A DNA stretch of 64,000 nucleotides from Cupriavidus lacunae. GTDB taxonomy: Bacteria; Pseudomonadota; Gammaproteobacteria; Burkholderiales; Burkholderiaceae. Of the stretch, positions 54,019 to 63,897 are shown piece after piece (position 1 is the first letter of the stretch; each line of letters opens with the position of its first letter). The translations under genes were made by a program, and so were the position numbers. The stretch spans positions 126,235 to 190,234 of the forward strand of contig NZ_QKWJ01000001.1 of the NCBI RefSeq assembly GCF_003353055.1, written 5' to 3'. The notes beneath the pieces are model-generated. The model was not told where the DNA came from, ran no database searches, and saw nothing but the letters and a program-made list of their open reading frames with translations.

Positions 54019-54641
54019 TCACCCTTAGAGTCTTGCATAGCAATACGAATAGGCTTTCTCATCAGCAGCATCGGCCGAGCGCCATCCTGCCGAAATTCCG
54101 TCTGCACTTCGTAGCCATTCTTTTTGTAGAATCCGATCGCCCGCTCATTACTAGCTGCGTCCGTCGTCAGCACCACGGCTTCGGCGCCCTTGGCTCGCGC
54201 CTGCTTCTCAAAATCGCAAAGAAGGTCATTGGCCAGCCCTTTCCCCTTCTCTTCGGGCAGTATGCCGATACTTCTCAGTACGGCCGAATGATCGGGGAAT
54301 TCGGGCTGCCCCCGGCCTGAAAGCATCTGACCCAGAATGCGCCGAGTCACTCTGACGGGATTCCGCAATACCGCCGGAATCAGAGCGCAAAGAAAGCGGA
54401 ACAGATATTTCAATGCCAGCGTCCGATCGCCTTCCCCCCGCTTCAAGGCGCCCACGGCAAAACCCTGGAGTTGGCCGTTCTCCTCAGCGACAACAAAAAC
54501 GCTACCTGGCTGGCTCAGGAACGCACGATACATGACCGTCAAAAACGGACGTCCCAACGTAGTCAGGAAAAAACCGGGAAAGGCGGCCAGGTGCACATCG
54601 ACGACCTGATTCAGATCATTCGGCTCTGCCAAACGACGCAT
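54015..54641 (-). CDS. GNAT-family N-acetyltransferase
   Basis: The 208-residue enzyme has a GNAT fold: an N-terminal [18 protein letters not shown], a central membrane-proximal hydrophobic stretch, the acetyl-CoA-binding [17 protein letters not shown], and a C-terminal [13 protein letters not shown]. It overlaps the DegT start by 4 bp. By position it should acetylate the 4-amino sugar made by the aminotransferase, the step done by the left-handed beta-helix protein PglD in Campylobacter and by the GNAT enzyme PseH in pseudaminic acid synthesis. No PglD-like gene is present. Confidence 0.85.
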   Translation of the reverse strand: MRRLAEPNDLNQVVDVHLAAFPGFFLTTLGRPFLTVMYRAFLSQPGSVFVVAEENGQLQGFAVGALKRGEGDRTLALKYLFRFLCALIPAVLRNPVRVTRRILGQMLSGRGQPEFPDHSAVLRSIGILPEEKGKGLANDLLCDFEKQARAKGAEAVVLTTDAASNERAIGFYKKNGYEVQTEFRQDGARPMLLMRKPIRIAMQDSKGE

Positions 54642-54661
54642 GTTGAACCATCCTCAAATAA

Positions 54662-55882
54662 CTAACTATTTGTCACGATTTCCTTGAGCATGGAGTCTAC
54701 CTGCCTTACCCCATTCTCCATACTCATTCTCTCAGTGTAGTAATCGCGCCCGCAGCGGCCCATCTCGTCCAGCTTGGCACGCGGCAAAGCAGCCATGCGA
54801 AGGACGGCCTCTGCCAGTTTTTCCGGCTGGCAAGGTTCAACCACCATACCTGCCTGCGCATCGGAAACGATTGCCGCAGCCTCGCCCTTCACAGCCATCA
54901 GGATTGGGCGTCCGGTCTTCATGTAAGCCTGGGTCTTCGAAGGAATCGTAATTTCGAAGACCCTGGCATCCGCCAGGTGCACCAGCAGTACGTCCGCCGC
55001 CGCAAGAATGCCGCTCACCTTGTCCACCGGCACCTGCGGAAAGAATTTGACATTTCCCAAGCCAAGTTCGGAAGTCTGGCGCTTCAAGGCGTCGCATTCC
55101 ACCCCGGCGCCAAGGAAGACAAAGCGGATCTTGTCATTGCCATGCTGTTCAACCAGCGCCGCGGCGGAAATGACATGTGTCAATGCCTGCGCCGCCCCCA
55201 TATTGCCAGCATACAGAATGTTGAAGTACGCGGGGTCCAGTAGTTGCTCGGCTGGCTCCGCCGCCGCGCCCGTACGTCCTTCATCACACCAGTTAAAGAT
55301 CCGCTCGATCTTCTCTCTCGGCGTGTTCTTCGATTCCAGCGCACGACCATAACCGTCGGACAGCACCACAACGCGCGCAGCGCTCCGATAAATCAGCCCG
55401 CAAAGCCGGTCGACGAACCGCGTGAACCGCCCCTCGCGGACCATTCCAGTGGCCACCAGCGCCTCAGGCCAGAGATCCTGCACGTCGTAAACAAATGGCG
55501 TCCGCCGAAAGAGCCGCACCATCATTGCGGCAAGGCCCACCACGACCGGCGGATAGTAGGCATAGATAACATCCGCCTTCTTCGCGAAAAACAGCGCATG
55601 AACCGACGACACCACGCCAAACGAGGCATAGCTGAGCATGCGCTTCAGCGCCGATCGCCCATGGCTGATAATGGTTGGCAATCGGACAATCTTTACGCCG
55701 TCGATTTCCTCCACCTGTTTCCAGCGCAACCGGTATCCGGGAAAGATCTTCCCTCCCGGATAACTTGGAAACGTTGTAATCACCTCGACCTCGTGGCCGA
55801 GCGCTTGCAGCCGTCTTGCAAACTCCAGGCCCTTGATGGAGTTTTCAGGATCGAATAGCTGTGAAACAAACAGGATTCGCAA
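54662..55882 (-). CDS. wbuB: GT4-family glycosyltransferase (WbuB-like)
   Basis: The 406-residue GT-B enzyme begins MRILFVSQLFDPENSIKGLEFARRL and has YDVQDLWPEALVATGMV, NILYAGNMGAAQALTHVI, and a donor-site region with FEITIPSKTQAYMKTGRPI. This pattern fits the WbuB transferases that follow fnlA-fnlB-fnlC in O-antigen clusters and are thought to add L-FucNAc. The directly upstream fnl genes support this. The exact acceptor is unknown. Confidence 0.82.
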   Translation of the reverse strand: MRILFVSQLFDPENSIKGLEFARRLQALGHEVEVITTFPSYPGGKIFPGYRLRWKQVEEIDGVKIVRLPTIISHGRSALKRMLSYASFGVVSSVHALFFAKKADVIYAYYPPVVVGLAAMMVRLFRRTPFVYDVQDLWPEALVATGMVREGRFTRFVDRLCGLIYRSAARVVVLSDGYGRALESKNTPREKIERIFNWCDEGRTGAAAEPAEQLLDPAYFNILYAGNMGAAQALTHVISAAALVEQHGNDKIRFVFLGAGVECDALKRQTSELGLGNVKFFPQVPVDKVSGILAAADVLLVHLADARVFEITIPSKTQAYMKTGRPILMAVKGEAAAIVSDAQAGMVVEPCQPEKLAEAVLRMAALPRAKLDEMGRCGRDYYTERMSMENGVRQVDSMLKEIVTNS

Positions 55883-55899
55883 GACCGACTCCTATCGCT

Positions 55900-57030
55900 T
55901 CAGTATTTTTTCCAGACCACGCGGTTCACATAGTCCGTATAGCTATGAATGATCCGCACGACCTTGTCCGAGACGTTTGGCATGCTGTAATCGGCCACCT
56001 GGCGCAACATGCGCGTCTCGCCACGCGGCTGCGAATTCAGAATGGCCAGGCCCTGCATGACACGGTCGACTGACAGTCCTGTCATCATCACAGCGGCCTC
56101 CTCCATGCCCTCGGGACGCTCGTGCGCCTCGCGCAGGTTCAGCGCCGGGAAATTCATAATCGACGATTCCTCGTTGATCGTGCCGCTGTCAGACAGCACC
56201 GCGCGAGCCGAGCATTGCAGCTTGTTGTAATCTGTGAAGCCCAACGGCTTGAGCAATCGCACATTGGCGTGAAAATGCGCGCCCATGGCATCCACACGCT
56301 TTTGCGTACGCGGATGGGTAGAGACAATAACCGGCAGGTCATATTGCTCGGCTACAGCATTCAGCACCTCCACCAGCTTGCTGAAGTTGGCGTCGGAATC
56401 GATATTCTCTTCGCGGTGTGCACTGACTATGAAATAGCCATTTTCGCGCAGGCCGAGGCGGGCGAGCGCATCGGATCTTTCGATCCCAGGCCTATAGTAC
56501 GCGAGCACTTCCGCCATCGGGCTGCCAGTCTTGATCACCATGTCCGGGGGCAAGCCCTCGCGCAACAGATACTCACGGGCAATCGAACTGTAGGTCAGAT
56601 TAATGTCGGCCGTGTGGTCGACAATGCGGCGATTGGTTTCCTCCGGCACGCGCAGGTCGAAACACCGGTTACCCGCTTCCATGTGGAAGATCGGAATCTT
56701 GCGGCGCTTTGCCGGAATCACCGACAGGCAGCTGTTGGTATCGCCAAGCACGAGTAGTGCTTCCGGTCTCTCCGCGGCCAGCACTTCGTCCATCGCGATG
56801 ATGATCTTGCCGATGGTCTCAGCTGCCGAACCACCGGCCGCATTGAGAAAATGGTCGGGCTTGCGAATACCGAGATCGTCAAAAAAAATCTGGTTCAGTT
56901 CATAGTCGTAGTTCTGCCCGGTATGCACGAGCAAATGTTCGCAATGCTCGTCGAGTCGCGCCAGAACCCGCGACAGGCGAATGATTTCGGGCCGGGTACC
57001 GACCACGGTCATGACTTTAAGCTTATTCAT
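55900..57030 (-). CDS. fnlC: UDP-N-acetyl-L-hexosamine 2-epimerase (FnlC/WbjD-like)
   Basis: The 376-residue protein belongs to the UDP-GlcNAc 2-epimerase family: [57 protein letters not shown], and [18 protein letters not shown]. The fnl neighbourhood assigns it the last step to UDP-L-FucNAc, the C2 epimerisation of the talosamine form. It lies 17 bp before the WbuB-like gene and 18 bp after fnlB. Confidence 0.92.
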   Translation of the reverse strand: MNKLKVMTVVGTRPEIIRLSRVLARLDEHCEHLLVHTGQNYDYELNQIFFDDLGIRKPDHFLNAAGGSAAETIGKIIIAMDEVLAAERPEALLVLGDTNSCLSVIPAKRRKIPIFHMEAGNRCFDLRVPEETNRRIVDHTADINLTYSSIAREYLLREGLPPDMVIKTGSPMAEVLAYYRPGIERSDALARLGLRENGYFIVSAHREENIDSDANFSKLVEVLNAVAEQYDLPVIVSTHPRTQKRVDAMGAHFHANVRLLKPLGFTDYNKLQCSARAVLSDSGTINEESSIMNFPALNLREAHERPEGMEEAAVMMTGLSVDRVMQGLAILNSQPRGETRMLRQVADYSMPNVSDKVVRIIHSYTDYVNRVVWKKY

Positions 57031-57048
57031 CAGCGTCGCAGGTTCAGT

Positions 57049-58176
57049 TCAAAGGGGACAGGCGAAAGTGTCTGGACGCTGGCGGTCGAACACCTCATTT
57101 GCCCAAAGCATCACCACCATCTCTTCCTGGCCGACATTGGTGATGTCGTGCGTCCAGCCGGGGACAGTCTCCACGATCTCCGGCTTGGTTCCGGTCGTGA
57201 CCAGTTCATGTGTTTCGCCCGTCTGCATATGCCGGAACTTGAACCGGGCCTGACCCTTGATCACTAGAAACTTCTCAGTCTTCGTGTGGTGGTAGTGCCC
57301 GCCCCGCGTGATGCCCGCGTGCGCGGTGAAGAACGAGAACTGGCCACAGTCCGGTGTCTTGAGCATCTCGACGAACACGCCGCGCGGATCACCGTATTGT
57401 GGCACTTCATACGAAAACGACTCCACTGGCAGGTAGCTGACATAGGTCGCGTACAGTGCACGAACCAGGCCCGTACCGACTCGATCAATTGTGAGCGTGT
57501 CGCGGCTGTTCCGGAATCCTTGAATCCGCTCGGCCAATTCGCCCACCGTGGTGGTGTACTGCGGCGCCGCCACGGCAAAGCCCTCGGCGTCCACCTGAGC
57601 ATCCGCACCGTCCATCAACTGCAGGAAACGCTCGATGACATCGTCCACGTAGACCAGGGTGACAGGCGCCGCCGGATCGTTGATCTGGATCGGAATACCA
57701 CGCGCGATGTTGTGGCAGAACGTGGCCACCGCAGAGTTGTAGTTCGGCTTGCACCACTTGCCGAACAAGTTGGGCAACCGGAAAACATGCACCGGAACCT
57801 TGTGGCTGCGCGCAACTTCGAGCAGTGCCTGTTCGGCGCCACGCTTGCTCAGACCATAGGGATTGTCCCTTGCAGCCTGGGTCGACGATGCATAGATCAC
57901 GGGCACCTTGCGCCCTGTTTCCCCGGCCACTGCACTGACTGCCTGCGCCAGCGCCTGCGTCAGATCCGTGTTACCAGTGACAAACTCCTGGGGATCTTGC
58001 GGCCGATTGACGCCTGCCAGGTGGAATACGAAATCCACTTCACCCAGCAACGCCGGCAGGCGTGCCGGATCATCTTCGCGCGCGAAGCAGAGTACTTCAA
58101 CCTCCTTGCGCTCGGCCAGATGCAGGCGAAGATTCTTGCCGACGAAGCCATTGGCTCCGGTGATCAGTACCTTCAT
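57049..58176 (-). CDS. fnlB: bifunctional reductase/epimerase with cupin domain (FnlB/WbjC/Cap5F-like)
   Basis: The 375-residue protein has an N-terminal SDR domain (1 to about 245: VLITGANGFVGKNLRLHLAE, FHLAGVNRPQD, NPYGLSKRGAEQALLE) and a C-terminal cupin (about 265-375: GQFSFFTAHAGITRGGHYHH, TEKFLVIKGQARFKF). This two-domain layout is specific to the WbjC/Cap5F enzyme of UDP-L-FucNAc synthesis. GAGGAAT before the ATG at 58176 selects this start. It lies 4 bp after fnlA. Confidence 0.93.
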   Translation of the reverse strand: MKVLITGANGFVGKNLRLHLAERKEVEVLCFAREDDPARLPALLGEVDFVFHLAGVNRPQDPQEFVTGNTDLTQALAQAVSAVAGETGRKVPVIYASSTQAARDNPYGLSKRGAEQALLEVARSHKVPVHVFRLPNLFGKWCKPNYNSAVATFCHNIARGIPIQINDPAAPVTLVYVDDVIERFLQLMDGADAQVDAEGFAVAAPQYTTTVGELAERIQGFRNSRDTLTIDRVGTGLVRALYATYVSYLPVESFSYEVPQYGDPRGVFVEMLKTPDCGQFSFFTAHAGITRGGHYHHTKTEKFLVIKGQARFKFRHMQTGETHELVTTGTKPEIVETVPGWTHDITNVGQEEMVVMLWANEVFDRQRPDTFACPL

Positions 58177-58180
58177 GACT

Positions 58181-59242
58181 TTATTCCTCTGCCACCGCTT
58201 GCTCGCCACGCGCAATGCGTTGCATGAAATCGAGCTTCAGCAGCAACGTCTTCATACCCTCCACATCCAGACGGGTCGTATTGTGCGAGTTGTAGTCCTG
58301 GCCATGCGTGCTTTGGGTGATGCGCTGCTCGCCCTCTTCCACAAATTTCGCATAGTTCAGGTCGCGACCATCCGGCGGCACGCGGAAATATTTGCCCATG
58401 TCTTCGGCGCAGGCCATTTCCTCGCGGCTCAGCAACGCTTCGTAGAGCTTTTCGCCGTGGCGCGTGCCGATTACGTGAACCGGATGCTCCGGCTTGCTCA
58501 TAATCTCCAAGATCGCCTTGGCCAGCACCTCCACGGTGGCGGCCGGAGCCTTCTGGACAAAAATGTCGCCGTTGTTTCCGTGCTCGAAAGCATAAAGGAC
58601 GAGATCGACGGCATCGGCGAGCGTCATCATATAACGCGTCATCGAAGGGTCAGTCATTGTGATCGGCTTGCCTGTGCGAACCTGATCCACAAACAACGGA
58701 ATAACTGAGCCGCGCGACGCCATTACGTTGCCATAGCGTGTACCGCAAATCACCGTATCTGTGCCCTCAAGATTCCGACTGGCAGCGACCATGACCTTTT
58801 CCATCATGGCCTTACTGATGCCCATCGCATTGATCGGGTACACAGCCTTATCGGTACTCAGGCAGACAACCCGCCTCACGCCTGCGGCAATGGCGGCCTC
58901 TAGCACGTTCTCCGTACCGAGCACATTGGTCCGTACTGCCTGCATCGGGTGAAACTCGCAGGAGGGCACCTGCTTGAGTGCTGCCGCGTGAAACACGAAG
59001 TCGACACCCCGCATCGCGGCTGCAATGCTCTGATTATCACGAACATCTCCGATGTAGAACCTGAGCTTCGAATTTGCGTAGCGCTTACGCATATCGTCCT
59101 GCTTCTTTTCATCCCGGCTGAACACCCGAATCTCGGCAATCTCCGTCGAAAGGAAACGGTGCAGTATCGCATTCCCAAACGAACCGGTACCACCGGTTAC
59201 AAGCAGCGTCTTTCCACGGAAATAATCCAACGATCTCGTCAT
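58181..59242 (-). CDS. fnlA: UDP-GlcNAc 4,6-dehydratase/5-epimerase (FnlA/WbjB/Cap5E-like)
   Basis: The 353-residue soluble SDR enzyme has LLVTGGTGSFGNAILHRFL and the Ser-Met-Lys signature (STDKAVYPINAMGISKAMMEK) of the FlaA1/WbjB inverting dehydratases. It starts UDP-L-FucNAc synthesis from UDP-GlcNAc. No membrane anchor is present, unlike the WbpM-like dehydratase at the end of the cluster. fnlB follows 4 bp later. Confidence 0.93.
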   Translation of the reverse strand: MTRSLDYFRGKTLLVTGGTGSFGNAILHRFLSTEIAEIRVFSRDEKKQDDMRKRYANSKLRFYIGDVRDNQSIAAAMRGVDFVFHAAALKQVPSCEFHPMQAVRTNVLGTENVLEAAIAAGVRRVVCLSTDKAVYPINAMGISKAMMEKVMVAASRNLEGTDTVICGTRYGNVMASRGSVIPLFVDQVRTGKPITMTDPSMTRYMMTLADAVDLVLYAFEHGNNGDIFVQKAPAATVEVLAKAILEIMSKPEHPVHVIGTRHGEKLYEALLSREEMACAEDMGKYFRVPPDGRDLNYAKFVEEGEQRITQSTHGQDYNSHNTTRLDVEGMKTLLLKLDFMQRIARGEQAVAEE

Positions 59243-59253
59243 TTCTGGCAGTC

Positions 59254-59985
59254 CTAAGCTATTTTAAGTTTGAGTGAGGCGATTCTCAGCACGAGAGACT
59301 TGAGGAACAGCAATCGCGATCCAAGCACGACGGCGAGCGCGCGCCGTTTCTCGGCAGTCAAATTACCTCCATGTATACGATGCAATAAAGTTGGCACTGG
59401 CAGATTGACAACCTTGCCAACCGAACTTGCGACAAGTGCAAACCAAATATCATGCGACTCAATGCCACGTGGTATGGGGAGGCAACTTTCCAGCAGCGTT
59501 CTCTTAAGCAGGAATGTGCAACCAAAGTATGGCGCCCGGCCTGCAAAAATTGCAAAGATCTGCCCGAAGCGAGATACCTTTACCGCCCCCAGCTTCCTGA
59601 ATTCACCCACGCGCAAGCCATTGGGGTCTATAAGGTCAAAGTTGCTAGCCACCAACTCAACATCGGAATCTTCCATGAGTCGGGACATCATGAGTTGCAC
59701 TCGGCCAGGTAGCCAGACGTCATCTTGATCGGAGAGGAAAATAAACTCGCCCTTCGACAACGACATTGCCCTCTCGAAATTCCTGACGTGACCAAGGCGA
59801 GCTTCGTTTCGATACACACGGATACGGGAATCCTGGTAGCCAGCGATGATCTCTAGAGTCCGGTCGCGGGACTGATCGTCGCAAACGACAACCTCGTCCC
59901 CTCCTCCAAGTTGCTCAAGGATCGAATCCAGCTGCTCACGTATATATGCTTCGCCATTATAGGTCGCGATACAAACGCTAATCAT
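59254..59985 (-). CDS. GT2-family glycosyltransferase
   Basis: The 243-residue inverting transferase starts MISVCIATYNGEAYIREQLDSI and has the metal site FLSDQDDVWLPGRV. The C-terminal part has one weak hydrophobic stretch. The SDQDDVW motif is frequent in rhamnosyl-type transferases of O-antigen clusters; rhamnose is available from the rml genes here. Donor and acceptor remain inferred. The sequence is A/T-richer than the fnl genes, typical of serotype-specific transferases. Confidence 0.85.
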   Translation of the reverse strand: MISVCIATYNGEAYIREQLDSILEQLGGGDEVVVCDDQSRDRTLEIIAGYQDSRIRVYRNEARLGHVRNFERAMSLSKGEFIFLSDQDDVWLPGRVQLMMSRLMEDSDVELVASNFDLIDPNGLRVGEFRKLGAVKVSRFGQIFAIFAGRAPYFGCTFLLKRTLLESCLPIPRGIESHDIWFALVASSVGKVVNLPVPTLLHRIHGGNLTAEKRRALAVVLGSRLLFLKSLVLRIASLKLKIA

Positions 59986-60066
59986 ATGTGTTCACGTTAG
60001 TTCATTGATTCTGCATGGTCGCTACCACGGCGAATCGCCGCACCCCAACCAAGATTAATCCTTACG

Positions 60067-61209
60067 TTATTTCGCGCCACGCTCTCGATTTGCATCAATG
60101 GCCTCATAAAATCTCTTTTCGCCATCGCTACGGACCGTACCAGGAAGCAATACATCAACCCAATAACTCTGATAAGGTATATACGAGATATAGGCAGGGT
60201 CCGCAAGAAATTTTATCAACATAGCCAGCGAAAGCACACAGACCCCAGCCAAGGTCAGCATTCGTTGTCGCTCAATAAGGTATTTAGATAGCACACAGGC
60301 CTGAATAATCAGTGTGAAAATCTGCACTCGATTCCAAAAAACCGGAAGCATCCACAGCGCAATCTGGAAGAATAGCAGATAAAATACACTCCATTTGGCG
60401 ACACGCGACTGAATATCGTCGCCAAAATCGCGCATCAACCAGAACAGGAAGGCCAGATTCAGAGCAATATACGCCAGACTTCCCGCAGACAACTGGCCAA
60501 CTGCAGCGACATCCGCATAGAGAGCAATCTTCTCGGAGAATGGCAGCCACGATAGGAGGCCTGCACTGACAGCGAACAGAACTATATAAACGGCAACAAA
60601 ACCACCGACCAGCGACGCGAGCACCCAGCCAATACTCAAGCTACGTTTGAAAAGAACAAAGAGCGCGAAGAAGGCGAGCGAAAAAAGATGCATTCCCGAT
60701 GCGACCAGCAGCAGCACAAATGCCAATAGCTTTCTACTCTTAAAAATAGCAATTAGCGCAAGCAAGGCAAACGAAATAGCCAGCGAGTGACGAATTGTCG
60801 CCATCTGCGTTGCCAGATAAAGCCACGCATAGTAGATCGCAAATACGCCAAGAAAGCTAACCCGCCATGCCTTGGCGAATCGATAAAGCACAATACCGTT
60901 AAATAGAGCAACCAGCAGCAAAAACGTCTGAAAATCGAAGAGCCGACCCGCCATCCACACGAGCAACACGTATAAAGGCTCGAAAACGGGAAATTGCTCG
61001 CTATTCCCCCCTTCAAGTCCAAAGTTCTGCAGCGCGATATAGTGGTCTCGATAGACGAGCCAATCATTTCCCGTTTCGAAGCGCTGCCCCGCAATCAACA
61101 CAAATACCACGAGTGCCATGACCTCGAGCGGCTCAGAAATCTCACCTTTTGCCGCCGAATAATATAGCGCAAACCATAGCAGCGCGAAGACCACAAGATA
61201 GAACATCAT
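60067..61209 (-). CDS. wzy: EpsG-type O-antigen polymerase (Wzy)
   Basis: The 380-residue inner-membrane protein has about ten to twelve helices and the EpsG/Wzy-like opening (LEVMALVVFVLIAGQRFETGNDWLVYRDHY in the first region, with RFETGNDW-type motif). It would polymerise O-units on undecaprenyl diphosphate in the periplasm. Position between a flippase and glycosyltransferase, A/T-rich codons and predicted topology support Wzy. Its ATG overlaps the end of the flippase gene by 4 bp. Confidence 0.82.
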   Translation of the reverse strand: MMFYLVVFALLWFALYYSAAKGEISEPLEVMALVVFVLIAGQRFETGNDWLVYRDHYIALQNFGLEGGNSEQFPVFEPLYVLLVWMAGRLFDFQTFLLLVALFNGIVLYRFAKAWRVSFLGVFAIYYAWLYLATQMATIRHSLAISFALLALIAIFKSRKLLAFVLLLVASGMHLFSLAFFALFVLFKRSLSIGWVLASLVGGFVAVYIVLFAVSAGLLSWLPFSEKIALYADVAAVGQLSAGSLAYIALNLAFLFWLMRDFGDDIQSRVAKWSVFYLLFFQIALWMLPVFWNRVQIFTLIIQACVLSKYLIERQRMLTLAGVCVLSLAMLIKFLADPAYISYIPYQSYWVDVLLPGTVRSDGEKRFYEAIDANRERGAK

Positions 61210-62375
61210 GCTGCACAGTTCCGCGAGAGACCATCATCACTCCGGAGCCTGACTACGGCCAGCGAAATAATAAGCAGTAAAAAAACTCCCATTGCGGCAA
61301 CAGCGATGATCAACGCCCGATAGGCTGAAATTGCACCGGGCAATCCCATGAATCCAATAGCCAAGAATATCAGCAACAGGAAATTCGACAAAAAAATCTG
61401 GCGACTGCCACCAGCATATATCAGGACGCAATTCGCCACATTCTGCAGATAAAGGGCGCAATAAAATATCCAGAACAAAGGCAACAGAATTGCGTAAGGC
61501 AAATAACTTGCGCCCAAGCCGAACTGAACCAACACCTTGGCTACTTGATAGTTGTCGACTATGAGCAACCAAGCCAGTGAGGTCGCCAACAGGCCAAGCA
61601 AGCTGGACCGCAAGAAAAATGAGACTACCCCATCTCGCCCAACACGCGTCGCTCTCGCAAAAAACATATTGTTGAACGATACGAACAGCAGGGTGCCAGC
61701 CATCATCACCGTGAGGATGTTCGAGTATGCCGCGAGATCACCCTCATGTGCCCCCACGAGAAAGTACCTCGGCACGTTGACACTAAGGCTAGCGAGACAG
61801 GCGGCCGCCCCCATTAGGAAATCACCGCCCTTGAGAGCCACCCGCCGAATGCTTGCATACCAACTGGATCCGGCAGACCATGCGGCCATGACAATGTTGA
61901 GCGTCGCCAAAATGGCGAGCGTTTGCACCGGCCCAAGCCCAAGAGTGAATCCTGGCATCAATCCAAGTAGAAACACGACCAATCGGCCGCCACTGCCCAC
62001 CAGCATTCCACGTGCATCGCCATTGCGCATCTTCTCGCAAAAGACCGGCTCATATAGCAAATCCCCAAAACGATAGAGCGCTACCAGCAGAATCAGCCAT
62101 TCTTGGTAAACGAATGAGATCGCCACTGCGAGGGTCAAATACGCCGGAGCAAGCTTGGCGCGCATCGCTATTGCATTTTCCCACGTCAAGTTGCCACTCA
62201 GGATTGCTACGCCGTGTTGCATCGAGAAGAAAAGGAATAGCGGTGCAGCATAAGCTAGAGCAATGCCAAGGCTAGCGGAATCACCAAACGTTCCAAAATG
62301 TGCGTACATAAGTACGAGCAATACCGTCGGCACATTGACGAATATGTTTGAGATCAGTACCGATAAATATCGCAT
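61206..62375 (-). CDS. wzx: O-unit flippase-like membrane protein (Wzx)
   Basis: The 389-residue protein has about ten to twelve hydrophobic helices in the MOP-exporter style (MRYLSVLISNIFVNVPTVLL; FRYG-like YRFGDLLYEPVF). Its location at the head of a wzx-wzy-transferase run supports O-unit flipping rather than another transport role. Overall similarity to the first flippase (38572) is low by eye. The gene is A/T-rich and overlaps wzy by 4 bp. Confidence 0.75.
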   Translation of the reverse strand: MRYLSVLISNIFVNVPTVLLVLMYAHFGTFGDSASLGIALAYAAPLFLFFSMQHGVAILSGNLTWENAIAMRAKLAPAYLTLAVAISFVYQEWLILLVALYRFGDLLYEPVFCEKMRNGDARGMLVGSGGRLVVFLLGLMPGFTLGLGPVQTLAILATLNIVMAAWSAGSSWYASIRRVALKGGDFLMGAAACLASLSVNVPRYFLVGAHEGDLAAYSNILTVMMAGTLLFVSFNNMFFARATRVGRDGVVSFFLRSSLLGLLATSLAWLLIVDNYQVAKVLVQFGLGASYLPYAILLPLFWIFYCALYLQNVANCVLIYAGGSRQIFLSNFLLLIFLAIGFMGLPGAISAYRALIIAVAAMGVFLLLIISLAVVRLRSDDGLSRNCAA

Positions 62376-62453
62376 TTTTGCTTACGTATTCCGCCCCATG
62401 GCCTTGCTCAACGCAGCAGGTCCGTGCAATGACGGGCAAACGGCATCACCATT

Positions 62454-63008
62454 TCAATCTCGAGCTGCTGCAATGACGTCAGCCAGTCCAAGTGCAGCCG
62501 TATCCTTAGCGGACAACGTCGGCGCTTCCTCTAAGGGCCACTCGATCCCTATCGAAGGATCATCCCACCGAATCGAGCGTTCATGCTCCGGCGAGTAGTA
62601 GTTGTCTGTCTTATAAAGGAATTCAGCCTCAGCGCTCAGCACGACAAAGCCATGCGCGAAACCACGTGGAATCCACAACTGCCGCTTGTTTTCACCTGAT
62701 AGGCGCTCGCCCACCCATTGACCAAATGTCGATGATTGTGGTCGGATATCGACCGCCACATCAAACACCTCACCTCGCACAACGCGCACGAGTTTTCCCT
62801 GGGCCATTGGATCCAATTGAAAGTGAAGCCCACGCAGCACTCCTCGCGCACTTAGCGAATGATTGTCCTGCACGAAGGTCACTGCACTGCCGGTCAGGTC
62901 CTCAAAGCGCTTCTGATTGAAGCTCTCGAAGAAGAATCCCCGTTCATCACCAAACACTCGCGGTTCAAAGAGGAGGACCTCCGGAATCGACGTACGAATA
63001 ACGTTCAT
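62454..63008 (-). CDS. rfbC: dTDP-4-dehydrorhamnose 3,5-epimerase
   Basis: RmlC (RfbC) converts dTDP-4-keto-6-deoxyglucose to the L-sugar precursor of rhamnose. The 184-residue protein has the jelly-roll epimerase fold with the catalytic histidine His62 in RGLHFQ and [13 protein letters not shown]. The start at 63008 overlaps the rfbA stop by 4 bp. Length and motifs are typical. Confidence 0.95.
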   Translation of the reverse strand: MNVIRTSIPEVLLFEPRVFGDERGFFFESFNQKRFEDLTGSAVTFVQDNHSLSARGVLRGLHFQLDPMAQGKLVRVVRGEVFDVAVDIRPQSSTFGQWVGERLSGENKRQLWIPRGFAHGFVVLSAEAEFLYKTDNYYSPEHERSIRWDDPSIGIEWPLEEAPTLSAKDTAALGLADVIAAARD

Positions 63009-63886
63009 GCTGATTTCGCTTCCTTCAACAACTGCATCAGATACCGGCCATATCCATTCTTGGCCAAGGGCGCAGCAAGTTTCTCCATTTGCTGCGAACT
63101 GATAAACCCTTGTCGCCATGCGATCTCTTCTGGGCAAGCGATCTTCATACCCTGTCTGTTCTCCAGAGTGGCGATGAATTGACCCGCTTCCAGCAAACTA
63201 TCGTGAGTACCGGTATCCAGCCACGCGTAACCCCGCTGCATGATTTGGACGGTAAGTTGACCTCGCGCAAGGTAGACTTGATTGACCTCAGTAATTTCCA
63301 ATTCGCCGCGCGCACTCGGTTTGACGCTCTTGGCAATATCCACGACATCATTGTCGTAAAAATAAAGCCCTGTCACGGCGAAATTGCTTTTGGGGACAGA
63401 CGGCTTTTCCTCGATACTTATCGCCTTGCCTTCCGGGTCGAATGCGACCACGCCATAGCGCTCAGGATCCTGCACGTGGTATGCGAATACAGTGGCGCCG
63501 GACTCCTGTTTAGTAGCTTGTCTCAGAAGGCCCTGGAAATCATGGCCGTAGAAGATATTGTCGCCCAGCACCAATGCACTCGGCGAATTTCCGACAAAAC
63601 TCTCGCCAATAGTGAATGCCTGCGCGAGCCCGTCCGGGCTTGGTTGCACGGCATACTGCAAATTGATACCCCAGTCGCTACCATCGCCAAGCATAGCTGC
63701 AAAGCGCGGCGTATCTTCCGGCGTCGAAATAATCAAGATATCGCGAATCCCCGCCAGCATGAGCGTCGACAGCGGGTAGTAGATCATCGGCTTGTCGTAG
63801 ACAGGCAGCAACTGCTTGGAAACGGACCGCGTGACCGGATACAACCGGGTGCCGGAGCCCCCGGCAAGGATGATGCCTTTGCGCAT
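63005..63886 (-). CDS. rfbA: glucose-1-phosphate thymidylyltransferase
   Basis: RmlA (RfbA) makes dTDP-glucose, the first step of dTDP-L-rhamnose synthesis. The 293-residue protein has the nucleotidyltransferase signature [38 protein letters not shown], and [15 protein letters not shown]. Length is normal. The gene lies 11 bp after the partial rfbD and overlaps rfbC by 4 bp, so the rml genes form one operon with the O-antigen genes downstream. Confidence 0.96.
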   Translation of the reverse strand: MRKGIILAGGSGTRLYPVTRSVSKQLLPVYDKPMIYYPLSTLMLAGIRDILIISTPEDTPRFAAMLGDGSDWGINLQYAVQPSPDGLAQAFTIGESFVGNSPSALVLGDNIFYGHDFQGLLRQATKQESGATVFAYHVQDPERYGVVAFDPEGKAISIEEKPSVPKSNFAVTGLYFYDNDVVDIAKSVKPSARGELEITEVNQVYLARGQLTVQIMQRGYAWLDTGTHDSLLEAGQFIATLENRQGMKIACPEEIAWRQGFISSQQMEKLAAPLAKNGYGRYLMQLLKEAKSA

Positions 63887-63897
63887 AGTGTCGTGAA

